From contig JAGEMR010000126.1 of NCBI GenBank assembly GCA_021030915.1, positions 21,257 through 85,256 on the forward strand: 64,000 nt of DNA, read 5' to 3'. Below, piece by piece: positions 22,440 through 35,129 of this stretch. Position 1 is the stretch's first letter. Each line of letters starts with the position of its first letter. The position numbers were made by a program, and so were the translations under genes. The stretch is from Astrothelium macrocarpum. Its lineage: Eukaryota; Ascomycota; Dothideomycetes; Trypetheliales; Trypetheliaceae. Below the pieces are notes generated by a model that did not search any database, was not told the origin of the DNA, and saw only the letters and a list, made by a program, of their open reading frames with translations.

Positions 22440-24764
22440 GAACTACCTCTTCCTATCTATGCAAGCGCCGCACGAGCTACATGGACGCCCAACAATCAAT
22501 TTGCGCCTTCAAGACTAAGTTGTCAGCAATGCTAAAATGGTCATGTTACACAGCAGCAGGTTCATTATACGATAAAGGAGGGTCGCCACGCCAACTGATC
22601 TGCTATGACTATAGGAAAGGGGAGTGCCTCCATAAAGTAAACCTTTCAACTCTGGACTGATGGTTTTTTACGCGGTAGAGGACGAGCCTGTTCGATGGTG
22701 TATGTTTTCTTTTAGAGTATCGTTAGTTTGACGTTATCTCTCGAAAATGCTCTCAACTTCCGCAAATAGCTATGAATAACGAGTTTCAATATCTAAAACT
22801 AGGTTCGACCTACAGGCTGGACAATATCTACGTAGATGACTTTGTTCAGAAGAGGCGCCTTATAGCAATCACCACTACGTTCTCAAGTGCCAACACTTCT
22901 CATAAGTGTGCAGAGTCTCGTTTCAGGGATATCGACCAACGCCCCGCGATGCATGCAACGATCAGCGACATTGACCCTCCTCTTGCCATATTCTCACACT
23001 AGCACAGCCGCTTTTCCCGGCCTTACACCAATAGCTTTCTTAATAACATATCATAATTTTCCACTTCGCTCCACTCTCACCAGCTCTTTCCTCAATTCCC
23101 TCGTCATCCTCTATCACCCTCTCCCCCCTCCTTTCAATCCAAATCACTCTGCGCCTCGTGCTCCATCATCCTCACTCGCTCAACACCCTCCCCACTCCGC
23201 CTCAGTGGCTTCTCTAGTCTCGGGATCAAATGGAAAGCGCACATGCCACATCTTCTGTCTCGCTCTCATCCCATGGATTGGACGGATATTCCAATCCCTT
23301 ACTCCTACTGCAGCGTAGAGGACGCGAGGCAGAATGGGCAGCTATCGGCTGAGGCTGGTAGAAAATTTTGGAAGGAAGGAGGAGGTTTAGGCCTATGGCA
23401 GCGCAGGATTAGCAGGTGTCAGCTGTTTGGGGGCCAGTGGCGGAGGAACGCAGGATAGGTCGACGAAGAGAGGATAGGGTGATTCTGGAAAGGAGGGAGT
23501 CGGTCGGTCCGCTTGTAGGGATGGAGGATATGATGAATGTAGAGGGTTAAGGTGGATAGGTGATGGCGAAGGTGTAGAATTGGTAGTCTGGGAGCGTGTA
23601 GACCCTGGTCATTTGTGTGGCGGTATTGAGTCCGCCTTGTCGTAAGGACTAGATGCGATAGAAGTCAGTGCGCTCAAGCATGAATTAATTTGAGGATACC
23701 GAGGTCTTATCGCCTGAATGAGCGTTAGCGTGTATATAAATTCAAAAGACATTGAATTGAGCGTCATGTATATAGGGCTTAAGGACAATGAGGTAAATGC
23801 ATAGAGTAAGCGGCAAGGCGAGACGGAGATACGTCCAAGATGACGATGAGATCTCGGGTCCCGAGAACCCAAGAGCCTGGATTTGGGTTTGCGCGTGCTC
23901 CCGCTGCTGTCCAATCTACAGCGCCAATTCATGACCGACGGTGTGTGGACAGCACTAACCATCGGTCATGGACTGGCGCTGCAGATATTAGCATACCTAG
24001 ATAAGATAAATGGTACGTCTTTCCGATCGTTATCAAAACTGACTCGAACAAGAACAGTCTTCCTCAAACGATAAATAATCCAAATTCCCCAGCACAACGT
24101 TGGATGGAAGTCTACCTGACTTTAATCTTTTTAAAAATAATTTAAAAGCATTTGTTAATAACGTCAGTCATAGCACCATTAGAAATGAAGTGTTGATGTT
24201 ATAAAATATAAAACATTTCTCGATTAAAAAATTTGTAATAGATAGCTTTAATCCATTTCCAAATATTTATTAAAATTCAGGAATCGCATTCTCTTAAGCT
24301 TTAGCTATCCTTATGGCTAGAAATTCTTGAACATTATCCTTACAAGCACTCCATCCAAGCTCTTGTTCGTGAGCAGGCTCTTAAGGGAAGACGCGTGGGG
24401 GCGGAGAGCAGACATAACGCGTGCCGCGCGGCACACATGCAGTCTCAGCCGTGAGCTGTTCTTGTAAAGTCTCTGTCTGGAAAGTCATTCATTGTGGAGC
24501 TAGTCTTGACCATGCTGTCTATTTCAGGCATTGGATGCACGTCTGTGTCTCCAGACGAATGTACCTTAGTATGTGTTCGGACTTGATCTGCAGTGACTGT
24601 ACATGAGATCTTCATTCCCACAGCGAGCGCGTCGATGCTATGCACCACAGTCCAAGGAATCTGGATGTTTACAAAACGACGATACTGTGTTCTGCGTTAA
24701 CCGTGTGTGACGCCAGCTGCATTCGCCGCCTTGCCCTTTCCTTCCTCGCCATCTCTAGGAAATC
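22440..24764. other. Long intergenic region with one hairpin, no confident gene
   Basis: A Pro/Ser-rich plus-strand frame (22887-23318) and other short frames look like chance. 24080-24300 is AT-rich. An imperfect palindrome lies at 23919-23981 (separate entry). Confidence 0.5.
23919..23981. repeat. Imperfect inverted repeat (24-bp arms, 15-bp loop)
   Basis: Arms 23919-23942 and 23958-23981 match at 21 of 24 positions. The three mismatches are all transitions. No gene overlaps it. It could be a small MITE-like relic or a structural palindrome. Confidence 0.75.
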
Positions 24765-27700
24765 ATGTTCAGCATCACGTCTAGAGCTGCCGAATCTCCT
24801 GCAGAGGCTACATACTGGGACAAAGCCTTTCAACGTCTCCCTGCCAAGACTAGCGAGAAGCTACAAAAAATCCTCGACCTAGCCGATGCTAAAGACCAGA
24901 TAAATCTTGACGACTCTTCCGCTTCTGACGACCAAACGATCTCCGAAGATGACATAGACCTCAAAGCCAACGCAGACGCAGAGTCCTTGCCTTACCAGCT
25001 CTTACGATTATGCCAAAGGTCCAAGAGAAAATACGAAAAGAAGAAATGGAGGATACACGTCGGTAAAAGGGAGATATTATTACATAAGCTGTGGGATGAT
25101 GCTATTGATATCTTGAAAAGAGTCGAGAAATTTGGAGAAGCTGTCGCTAGCTCCGACCAAAAGGCAAACCTTGGCTGGTTGATTGCGAAAGTGTTTGTTC
25201 AGGTATATTTCACGTGAGATAGCCTCAGGGTTATCCAAAACCTCGTATCGAATCTGACCACAGGTTCTTAGATCCCCATCAGAAAAGCCGAAGTTGCAGC
25301 CTTGGTGGCGGAGGGTCTCGGGAAGGCCATTATTGTTATGAGCCGAGGTCGAGTGTATGAGCGTCAGCTCCGTAACCCTCAAGCCACCATCGACAAAGAA
25401 AATATCAAGAACTTTGAAAGATTTTTAATCAGAATGTACGAACAAACCCTTCTTTTCTATGCCTCAGCTTGCCGCCAGTATACTGGAGGGTGGCGGGGAC
25501 GTTCGTATCGTACCTGGTTTTCTGTATGGGGATCTGATGCAATCACCAACTTCGAAAGAGACACGAATCAGGTCCAGAGGGATATGCAAGATGAGGCTGC
25601 TACGAAGTTTCAGATAGGCATGCAAGGCGACGTAGACGCGATATACCGGTTATTAGACGAACTTAAGATGCTCACTGAAGACGAACTCAAGATGCTGACC
25701 GAAAACCGAACTGAGAAGCGCCTTGCTGTTTTTGAATGGCTATCAAGTCTCCCGTGGGGCGAATATCACTTGATCGCAAGAGATGGACGTACCGATGAGA
25801 CAGGGGGCTGGATCTTTGGCAGACAAGAGTACAGGAAATTTTTGACCTCAAAAAATCCATGCATCTTGTGGATCCACGGTATTCGTGAGTCTTGCTGATG
25901 CGGAGCCTGCCAGTCAGCGGCTAACATCCTGATAGCTGGAGCTGGGAAAACCAAGCTGATCAGCACACTTGTCGACAGCTTTAAGCCTCAAATGGTAGAT
26001 ATCGCCTCTACTTTTGGCCAGACGGGGAATGAGAAGAAGTACAAAACAAATATAATAGCAGAGAGTGATGAAAGCAGTCCCATTGTCCAATATACTGGCC
26101 ATGTGGCCTTCTTTTACTGCCGGAAAGACTCGGATGATAGACGGTATTCTGTTTCAATTCTTCGCAGCCTAATTAAGCAGTTGGCGAGCTCTTCTGATGT
26201 CCTAACACCCGAGATCGTCGACGTACATAGGCGTAAAGGCCCTGGTTCAGGCATAGAAAGCCTATCTATCGAGGACTGCAAAGGGATGTTGAAAAGCATC
26301 ATAGATACATGTGGTGAGGTGCTCTTGATCCTTGATGCTCTAGATGAGTGCTCGAAAGAATCGATAAAGGGCTTGCTAGACGCCTTCGATTTTCTGATCC
26401 AGTCCGACCTTCAAGTCAAGATTATCATCTCCAGTCGAGAGGACCCCAGCCTCTCCCGCCTAGAACAAAGTGCCAACGTGCGCATCTCTGCAACTGATAA
26501 TGAAGACGACATTATAAAGTTTGTCCGCCAACGCATCCACGAGTTTAAAGTTGAGACGCAAGATGATACGAGGGAATACCCTCGAATTCCACCTGACTTG
26601 GGGAAGGAAATCATCCAAACATTCAAGGGAAAGAGTAGGGGAATGTGAGTCTCCGCCTCATCTCGTGAAAAATGGACCCAAAAAGCCCAATGCTGACTGT
26701 TGGCCTGCGTAGGTTTCAATGGGCAGCTATGCTGATTGCACATCTCTTATCTCTAAGCAGTGCCGACGAAATCAAGAAAGCGCTCCCAACCTTGCCTACC
26801 GATCTTGCAGATGCCTATTCTGAAAGATTCAAACTCATCGATCGCGAGGCAGCTAGCTGGCGGAATATCGCAATTCGCGCTTTTGTCTGGCTGCAGGCTA
26901 CCGGAGGATCGTGCAAGATATCGGTTGTAGTTGCTGCAGCAAGTCAAGATCCCGAGACGCACGACGACATCAGTAGAGTAATGCAAGAAGCTGCTGACGT
27001 ACTCAGAGTCTGTCGAAACTTACTGGTTGTTGAAAATGACACTATTCGGTTCTCCCACCTATCTGTTCAGGAATATTTTGAAAACCACCGACTGGAGGCG
27101 AGAAACTGTCATACGTTTGCGGCACGGATTTGCTTGAAGACTTTACTGCACTACGATCCTCAGGGGCGTAACCCTTCACCAAAGCTTTACGACCTCTGGG
27201 ATTATGCCTATAGGAACTGGTGGCAGCATGTCGCATCAGCGCCCAAAGATTCCGAATTAGACGACCTCATAGATAAGCTTTTGGGGCCTTGTCCTCCTTC
27301 ACCTGGTTATACTCGTTGGCTATCTCGGTTAGCAACTGATATGGTTCGTTCATATGTTACAGGACAACATTTGGGATTGGGACTGAGAGACCTCTGGCTG
27401 TCATCCGTTGTTTTCTGGCCAACTTGCTGGTTAAATTTCTCTACTTCATCATCATATATAAGTCAAGAGAAAAGCAATGTAGTTGGAGTGTTTTTACTCC
27501 TGGATGCTCTCGTTGCTGGAATTATTTTCAAAGCCCAATTAACATCACGGATGCGTCTTGATGGCTTGCAAAACATCGGAAACCAGAAAAGTGTTGCCTT
27601 TACACAAGTTATAGGAAATCGGAAGGATGTCTTTGACTTGCGAAAAGGTTGGATGGTTGCTGTTGAATTGCGGCTCAGAAGGATGAATATAGATCCAGCA

Positions 27701-29509
27701 GTGCGAGAATGGCATCGCAACCGGCAAAACCAACATAGCACCGGAGAAGGACAGTGCAGCGATAAACTGATGCAGCAGGATAATGGACCGAGGCAAGCGC
27801 TCAGACAGATATATGGGAGCATCACCGAGGCAAATGGGCTGTATTCACTTCTCACAGTGTTTTCAGCTGCTTTAATCCGGATGTTTGTATGGTTGCTATC
27901 GTTCAAGAAGCAGCGTGCCGTGTCGCTAGCCTGGGTGGGCATCCCTGACAACACAGATAAGGAAGTCGGTGAGTTTTTAGATCTGCAGGAAGAATCCAGT
28001 GAGTTTTTAGATCTAAAGAGCTTCCTGGATAAAGTCACCCAGGCCATATGCGACGACAACATTCCTACAAACAAAAAACTGGACTGGGACATAGGCACCC
28101 TGAAAACGCTCGACAGCGCTGATCCTGGCCGTGGTGAGAAATGGAAATTCGACGGATTGTTGTCAGTCTTTCAGGGCTATGATACAGCGCCACTGCAGTA
28201 TGTAGAAGACCTTGCGAGAGCTACGTTAGTTCTCCTGTGCATGAAGAGCTGCATACTTACGGAACTAGAGAAACGTCTAGTGGATCATCTATTTAGCGCG
28301 TTCGATTTGAGCAATCACCGAGACTTCCAGTACCTACGGGTCCAAAAATTGGATCTGGGGCCTCTTTTAGTAACGGTTGATCAGTTGTATGAGCCTCGGG
28401 TCGTCGAATTTCTGGCTAATCACGGCGCTGATGTAAACTTTATAACAGAGGATCTGGCCGTAGGATCTTTCGGAACGCCATTGATTACAGCGATCGTAAA
28501 GGGACAGGATCAGAGCGCTGAGATCGTCAAGTTTCTCCTCAACTCTCCCCACTTTGCGCATGTCAATGGCCTAGCGCGAGTGGGCAAGTTTGGTACTGCA
28601 TTAATTGCAGCATGTGGTTTGGGCAAACGAAAGGTTTTCGAACTTCTCCTCGAACACCCCGATATCAACATCAATGCGAAGGTCTCCATGGGTGATTATG
28701 GGACGGCCATAATCGCGGCATGCGCGATCAATGACATCACTACTGTAAAGACGCTGCTAGACAAAAAGGCTAACATTAAGCTCCATGCGCCGCAATGCAA
28801 ATATGCCACACCTTTGACCGCTACACTGGACTGTGGCAGCGCTAGAATGGCTTCTCTCCTTATCGACGAAGGTGCGCTAATCGATAAACACCTCAACAAT
28901 GCCATTCCACGTAACATTTGGGAGGCTAAGCAACGATGGGAGTGCTTCACGCATATCGTCTTTACGCCTGTAGTTACAAAGTACGAAGACATTAATGAAC
29001 GAGCAATCATGGAAGAACAGTGTGATCGAGCCACCAGGCAGCTCAACGTTGCCTTAATATACGATCAACTCGGCGTTGACATGGAATGGGCCGCTCAGTA
29101 CAAGAAAGAAGCAATTCTCTGTCTCAGCCGATTCAGCTACGATAGTCGCACTGATTTCCGTGCTGCCAATATTTTTGCGCCAGGCTTGGGATTAGAAGAG
29201 CCAAGTCTACTGGCGCTGATGAAATGGCGAGATATATTAGCTACAAGTGGCAGAGCGATGCAGACTGCCTTGACAGACGTCGCAGAAGGGCACACCAAAG
29301 TGATTGAAGAATCATGGAAGAAAATTTCAGACTCACTCATTAGCCTTATAAAAGCTTTTGAAACGGGTGAAGTCGATTGGGCAGGCATTAATAATTGCGA
29401 CGAGGACGCAGAGGCTGACGATGGATCATGGCTCCTTGAAGATCTTGACGATGAAGAAGATGATGACGGTGACCAGGACTTCGACGATATGTCGTCTTCG
29501 TCTGGTTGA
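24765..29509 (+). CDS. NACHT-ankyrin STAND NTPase (fungal NLR-like protein)
   Basis: Exons 24765-25202, 25272-25884, 25936-26644 and 26713-29509 (introns 69, 51, 68 nt) give 1,518 residues. Residues about 110-200 form a DUF7708-like helical domain (LLHKLWDDAIDILKRVEKFG; IPIRKAEVAALVAEGL). The NACHT ATPase follows: Walker A GIPGAGKT at about 349-356 and Walker B LLILDALDEC at about 480. A winged-helix-like region comes next (AIRAFVWLQATGG...RFSHLSVQEYFE), then a long central region with three hydrophobic stretches, degenerate ankyrin repeats at about 1145-1320 (VVEFLANHGADVN; VFELLLEHPDININ; VKTLLDKKANIK), and an acidic Asp/Glu tail. In fungi such proteins act in non-self recognition, heterokaryon incompatibility and programmed cell death: ligand binding by the repeats drives ATP-dependent oligomerisation. 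No stop or frameshift is visible, so it is likely functional. Confidence 0.9.
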
Positions 29510-30317
29510 CAGCTGAAAGAATGAGCCCAATGGTCACGATGCAAGCTTGCCGGCGGCCGACAAAAAGACAGCGAGGCAAAGAGTTCGTCATCTTGGAATG
29601 AGGCATCGCTCTACAAATGATCTGCGAAGAGCTCATGCCGTACATACAATCCCAGCAGTGCGAATCGAAGACAGCCCTTTTTTCTAAGATAATGAGATGA
29701 GTAGTCTTTCCAACGCGATCAAGGAATTCAGCATCCCTTTGATTGCCAAAGCACTTTTATTTGACACGATCATGAACAGTCGTCGACGTTCACGGCTCGA
29801 GACGCAGGAAGTATACGATAGTAATAGTCAAGCTAAAAGAGAGGAACTCCTGCAAGATCTGATCATGATGGACAACATGAGTTCAGCCACAACGCACATT
29901 GCTATAAAGATTACGTGAGCTTGAAACACTTTCAAACACTTTGTGGCGATCTCCGCAATGCTTTGATTTCACCGCGGAAATCGCCCGTTTTATAGGCCAT
30001 TGTCAGCTTGCTTTACGTTTTTACACTTCAAGAAACAAGTTCCTTTGGTTGTCTTCTCATATGACAGACGAGATTGATAACGAAGCAGTAAGTGTCATAT
30101 GCACATTTCGAGTCGTGTCAACTAGCCGTAGCTTGCAATTGCGAAGAGAGGATTCATTAGATTCTGTCCCGATCCGTGTGGAGCAAGAAATATATGAGCT
30201 TTCCTCAGGTGGCTCCGTTCCTTTCGTCCTTCGACCTCAACAAACTGACCAAAATTATCCCCGCTTGCCTAGACAGAAGACTATGCCATTAAATCCGTTC
30301 GCAGCAGTATACCACAC
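29510..30317. other. Intergenic, one weak 73-codon frame
   Basis: A short frame at 29697-29918 ends next to a GTGAGC and could be an exon or a remnant; I cannot support a product. The remainder is 3' flank of the NACHT gene and of the permease. Confidence 0.4.
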
Positions 30318-32252
30318 TCACTTATTGTGCAAGGTCTCGGTAATTTCAGTTGCATTTGCAGCATTTTCGGCGACCCTCCTTCTCTCTTGTGCGGCCAGGT
30401 CCAATATCCTGCCCGTCTCGGGGCCAGTGTATCGTCTCCTGCCAGTCGTTAACCAGGTCACCAAGGCAATCACGATGCACACCCCGACTGCAGCGGACGT
30501 GTAACTCATGTCTTCCGAATTAACGGGGTAGGTAGACGGAAAGTTGAAAGTGATGCAGGCTGCGACAGCTCAGTGGCAGCCCAGACACGTTTAGCAAGCT
30601 ACTCACTGAAGGTCAAATAGAGCAGACCAAGGATGTTGATGGCCATTCCAAACCGCCCGAGAAAAAACGAGCCGCCGATAAGTTCCTTTTGACGAAGTGT
30701 CTGGTCCTTGGATAGCCGCCTCCAAATCCTCACCACCAGTGGCATCATGTACGACAAGTCTGCAGAACTGAAGCATTAGTCTGGAAACCTGCGAAACCGA
30801 CTAAGAGACACCTACAAAACCCCTCAGTCGAGATGGCTAACACAGTATTAAAGCCCGTGATCGAGCCGAAGTAGATTGACATCAAGATCATGTTGATCCC
30901 TAACACCAGCAATATGGCTGGTATCGGGACATGCCTAGTCCCATCAACCTTCTTAAAAAATGACGAGAACGGTAGGCCATTGTCCCGCGCAAACGAAAAC
31001 ACCACACGACTGCTCTGAGCAAAAAGAAAGACCAAGCTGACCAGTGCAATGACTGTAATGAAGATGTTTAGCGCCATCGCAGCAGCAAACGAGCCTGTCG
31101 CATCGTTGAGGATCTGGAAGAGCGGCACACCAGTTGGAGTCATTGCTGCGGCATTAATATCGCTTATACAAAAGCACAGCGCTACTAAGAATATGAAGCC
31201 CGTTACGGCTCCAATCCAAACGGACCAGATGATGGCTTTGGGAGCGTCCCTCCTCGCGTCGGCGAGTTCTTCGATCATGTGGGTCGTAGCATCATCTGCT
31301 CTCAGTCATTACAGGTTCCAACATTATTTATGGTCTCCTTACAGCCAGTCATGCCAAAGGCGCTTTGCAACAGGCCAACTAACGCGGCATACGAGTCCGG
31401 GAAGCCGGAAAAGTTTTGAAAATCCGAGAAGACAAAGCTCGCCTTCTGCTTGTGGTCGTCCATGGCGAGTACAATGGCGATTACCACAACAAAAGATGCG
31501 ATGTTAAAGATGATCATTATGAGACCCATCTTGTTCAGCAGATGACGCCCAAAGACGTTTACCAGCGCGGCGATCATGAGCAATAGGTAGGCTACAAGGC
31601 ATGTGTGCCAGCGTTCAATTGAGTACGATGGATGAGCCAGCTGTGCAAGACCGAGCACAAAGTCTGCGCCGATGAAACCATTTGCAGCTCCAGCGGACAG
31701 AAAACCAATGACAAGAAACCACCCACAGACGTAGCTTAGGCCGCGAGCCATCTTTGGTGGCGCCATCATGGCCACCCACGAATACTGTCCACCAGCGATG
31801 GGGTATCTAATGAGTCAGGATCAGGATTGGTCATACAGGGAGGGTCGACGACGTACGCGCTACAGATTTCCGCGAAGGAATACGCAACCATCAAGGAGCC
31901 GGCGCAGACTCCAAGCCACCCCCATACAATGACTGGAGGGCCGCCTGCACTGATGCCTACCACTAATGACCCGCCCAGAGCAGTCCAGCTGCATTGGATC
32001 AGCATCTTGTCAAAGTAAAGGCAAGCCATCTGTCTTTCTCTGGCTTGAAGCATACCAAGTCAAGACGCTAAAGGCAAAACCGATCATGCCAAAGAGTGTA
32101 AATGATCGCTTGAGTTCTAGAATCTCATGAGTAAAGGCTCCCGTCTATCAAGACTCGGGATGCTAACCTTGTCTATAGCCAAAGCTCTCCAGCTGCAACT
32201 CGTCTGGCACACTCACGGACTCAAACATGATCTCTCCTGTAGACTTCACCAT
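30318..32252 (-). CDS. APC-family amino acid/choline/GABA-type permease
   Basis: Seven exons (32168-32252, 32056-32116, 31857-31988, 31343-31806, 30816-31295, 30607-30759, 30318-30559), with intron phases consistent throughout, give 538 residues. The sequence is typical of the fungal Uga4/Hnm1 (GABA/choline) group of the amino acid-polyamine-organocation superfamily: LKRSFTLFGMIGFAFSVLTCW; GGPPVIVWGWLGVCAGSLMV; EICSAYPIAGGQYSW; SAFGMTGYDATTHMIEEL; FAQSSRVVFSFARDNGLPFS; and a final tail after GRRRYTGPE. About 12 membrane segments are evident. It is likely a plasma-membrane H+-coupled importer of an amine or amino acid; the substrate cannot be told. Plus-strand frames over this gene are shadows. 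Confidence 0.9.
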
Positions 32253-33263
32253 CTTGCCTGCTTTTCGAGGTCAAAAATCTTGGGCTTCTGCGTAAGACGT
32301 GAGAGATGCACATCTCAAGAGATAGAAATTGGCAACATCGAGTGCTGATAGCGACAGATATATCCTGCCCCTGACTGCGCGATCTTGTTCAGCTCCCATC
32401 TGTCAGGAATTGGGACGCCGACATTGCTTCCATGAGAAACTCTCCAGCTGTAACGGTCAGCGGAAGAAATATCCTGCCGTCGAACCGGCAATTCTGTTCG
32501 CTGACTATTGGCATGATTTTTGGTTTTCCAATGGAGGGCGAGCAGGCTTAACAGATTTCCGTCAGCACTAGCTATCTAGGTATCAATATACCTTCCTAAT
32601 GCATATAGGAGTATGACTCTAGTAAAAGATGACAATTTTCCACAAGTTGTCTCAGTGGACTCAGACATTAGGACGCTGTAGACCCTGGTTGCTGAGGTGA
32701 GCCATGGCCCTGAATCGCGCTAATCTTATCTCTTCTACTATCCTTGAGTCTAAGTCAGTGTATAGGCTCTGTAGTGCCACTTTTTTGCTATTGAGAGCGA
32801 AGAATGTACAACCATTGGCTGAGACTGGGGAGAACACAGCGGATTCCGTAGTAAGGTGCGGCACTTTTTACGAGCTAAAACCCAAGCGGAAAGCTTGCAT
32901 GGCTGATAAATCAGTAAAGTTACTAAATAGTACTAATAAGCGAGTGAACTGTGAGTTTAAATTAGCCAAAAGCAGTCAGAACACTTTTATACATTTATTG
33001 TTTTCAAAGTTATTTGATAGAACAGTTCGGATATGAAGCCTGGAAGTCATTAAGTGAGACCGTGCACGAGGTGGCGCGATCCTCTAAGCCGAAACGAGAA
33101 AGCCGGGTGGAAAGTTTGCTGAAGCAGCTGGAACGATAGCTTTTCTACCACGCCAGCCACAACATTGCGGGGCGCCCCAAACCAAATCCACGCCTTGGTG
33201 CTGGAGCTTTGTTTCTTCCTTCCAAGACTTTCGTCTGTCAAGCACGAATGACGCTGCAGGAGC
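32253..33263. other. Intergenic, no gene seen
   Basis: Divergent space between the permease and the RRM protein gene. Should contain both promoters. Confidence 0.5.
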
Positions 33264-35129
33264 ATGCAACATCTCCATCAGCTACCCCGCCACCTAGCTC
33301 AACACCTCCGAGAGGCCTCCGATCAGGACGGAATCACCGGAAGACGAATTCGCTTGCACATTACTCCCTTGGACTCTTCGCTCCTCCAAACTTACATTTC
33401 TCCATCACTACTATCGCAGACAAGTAATATATCGTATCACACCATTGACGCTTTTCCAGAGCGGCACTACGGTTATATTGAACTCCCCGCCATGGAAGCT
33501 GAAAAGATCAGGAAGAAGCTCAATGGCACTACTCTGAAAGGAAACAAAGTTAGGGTCGAAGAGGCAAAGCCAGAATCAAGGAAGAGGAAGATTGATCGTG
33601 AAGCCGAGGAAGATATCGAGCAATCAGGAAAGATTCAGAAGAGGCCATCAAAGAAAAAGAAGCGGGAAGAAGGTGTGTTATCTGGTGTGGATTTACCAGA
33701 TGGCCGAAAGGTCAAACGTGGCTGGACTGAATCAAGGGTCGAAAGCGGAGATAAGGAGAAGAAGGAGAAGAAGGAGAAGAAGGCGAAGAAAAAGGAAGTC
33801 CAGAAAGACGGAAAAACGGAGAAGAAGCGAGAAAAATCAAAGTATACCAACGAGCCAGAGCTTCTTTTTAAAGCCACACTTCCCCCAACGAAAGAGTATG
33901 AGGTTACTTCAAAAGACCGTAAGAAGAAAAACAGGAACAAGAATCAGACTGTTGTACATGAGTTTTCCAAGACTAAGAAGCATAAGCACTCCATTGCGAA
34001 CGAGACAACGAGTAGAAAGGACAAGGAATCACATCACAAAAAGGGCACAGGAGGATCAGACATAGACGGACAGCTGGCGGAGGCTAAGCCAAAGGGCCGT
34101 AGGCAAAAGGTGGCAACCTCGAAACGTCCTGTTGCGCCAGGACTAAATATCGAAACTGGTTCACTAGACCCCGAAGATAAACAGCTTGAGCAAGTCCAGC
34201 CGAAATCGGGCAGCTCCGTCGCGTCCGAGTTCCTTCAAAGTCCTGGCACTCAATTACGCGGAGAACTTGATCAGGCATTGGCAGGCGCGCAATCTGGACA
34301 AGCTGATGACAGCGCGGATCAAGAAGAGGACTCTGGAAATTTGGCAAGTGATTCGAAAATCTTCGACGCGAGTGAGGACGAATCAGAATTCAATGAAGAT
34401 ATGCACGACAACGAGACATCAGAACTACGGGAAAAGAGTTTGTCCCAGGATGATATCGGCCACGTGAACCCTCATACTGCAGCCAACGGTGAAGCAGAGT
34501 CTGGTATCGAGGCCAATTCATCACAAGTCTCTTTTCCCAGTCAATCGCTTCCAGAACCAGAACCCATCAAAATGGTCCATCCTCTTGAAGCCCTCTACAA
34601 GCGCCCCAAATCCAATCCAGAAAGCCCTAAGAAACCAACGCCAATCCAAACGAATTTCAAATTCTTTGATCCCGAGGAAGAGGAAGAGAATGATACAGTC
34701 GGGGCCCTTCCAACAATGCCACAGACGCCATTCACCCGACAAGATCTCGAATTCAGGGGTGTTCGTAGTGCTGCACCGACACCAGACACTGCAGCGATAG
34801 GAAAGCGGTTCAGTTTTCCCTGGGCCAACGGTCCAGAAGATGAAGATGAGGATGAAAACGACGAAGTAGAGGCGTCAAAAAAAGATGATGAAGGAGACGC
34901 GGAAAGTCAGGACACCCCCGAAGCACGTGAGAAAGCAGTGAAAATTGAAAGCGCCAGTGGCCAAGCCACGGTCAATGGCGCAGAAGAACCAAAGGAGCAG
35001 AGTGAGTTCGAGAAGTGGTTCTGGGAACACCGTGGAGAAACTAATCGCGCCTGGAAGAAGAGGAGACGAGAGGCTATGAAGGAAAAGAGGCATAGGGAGA
35101 ATAGACGCCTTAACAGAAGGATTGTATGA
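33264..35129 (+). CDS. Nucleolar RRM protein (fungal NOL8/SRP40-annotated type)
   Basis: One exon from ATG 33264, 621 residues. Residues about 27-105 look like an RRM: RRIRLHITPLDSSLLQTYI as the first strand and helix, HYGYIELP in the RNP1 position, and KKLNGTTLKGNKVRVEEAKP as the closing strand. A very long disordered part follows: Lys-rich tracts (KEKKEKKEKKAKKKE), then Asp/Glu-rich and Ser-rich stretches (DEDEDENDEVEA). The C-terminal signature is EKWFWEHRGETNRAWKKRRREAM. This architecture is that of fungal nucleolar proteins often labelled 'suppressor SRP40' and related to NOL8, probably ribosome-biogenesis factors. The start could lie further upstream by splicing. No introns needed. Confidence 0.75.
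   Translation: MQHLHQLPRHLAQHLREASDQDGITGRRIRLHITPLDSSLLQTYISPSLLSQTSNISYHTIDAFPERHYGYIELPAMEAEKIRKKLNGTTLKGNKVRVEEAKPESRKRKIDREAEEDIEQSGKIQKRPSKKKKREEGVLSGVDLPDGRKVKRGWTESRVESGDKEKKEKKEKKAKKKEVQKDGKTEKKREKSKYTNEPELLFKATLPPTKEYEVTSKDRKKKNRNKNQTVVHEFSKTKKHKHSIANETTSRKDKESHHKKGTGGSDIDGQLAEAKPKGRRQKVATSKRPVAPGLNIETGSLDPEDKQLEQVQPKSGSSVASEFLQSPGTQLRGELDQALAGAQSGQADDSADQEEDSGNLASDSKIFDASEDESEFNEDMHDNETSELREKSLSQDDIGHVNPHTAANGEAESGIEANSSQVSFPSQSLPEPEPIKMVHPLEALYKRPKSNPESPKKPTPIQTNFKFFDPEEEEENDTVGALPTMPQTPFTRQDLEFRGVRSAAPTPDTAAIGKRFSFPWANGPEDEDEDENDEVEASKKDDEGDAESQDTPEAREKAVKIESASGQATVNGAEEPKEQSEFEKWFWEHRGETNRAWKKRRREAMKEKRHRENRRLNRRIV

Noticed and set aside
22887..23318. 143-codon Pro/Ser-rich plus-strand frame
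   Set aside because: Low-complexity pyrimidine-rich DNA, no conserved motif, no splice partners.
29941..30504. 187-codon plus-strand frame
   Set aside because: Antisense to the last exon of the permease, whose frame has membrane-protein composition and matching splice phases; the plus-strand product has no family.
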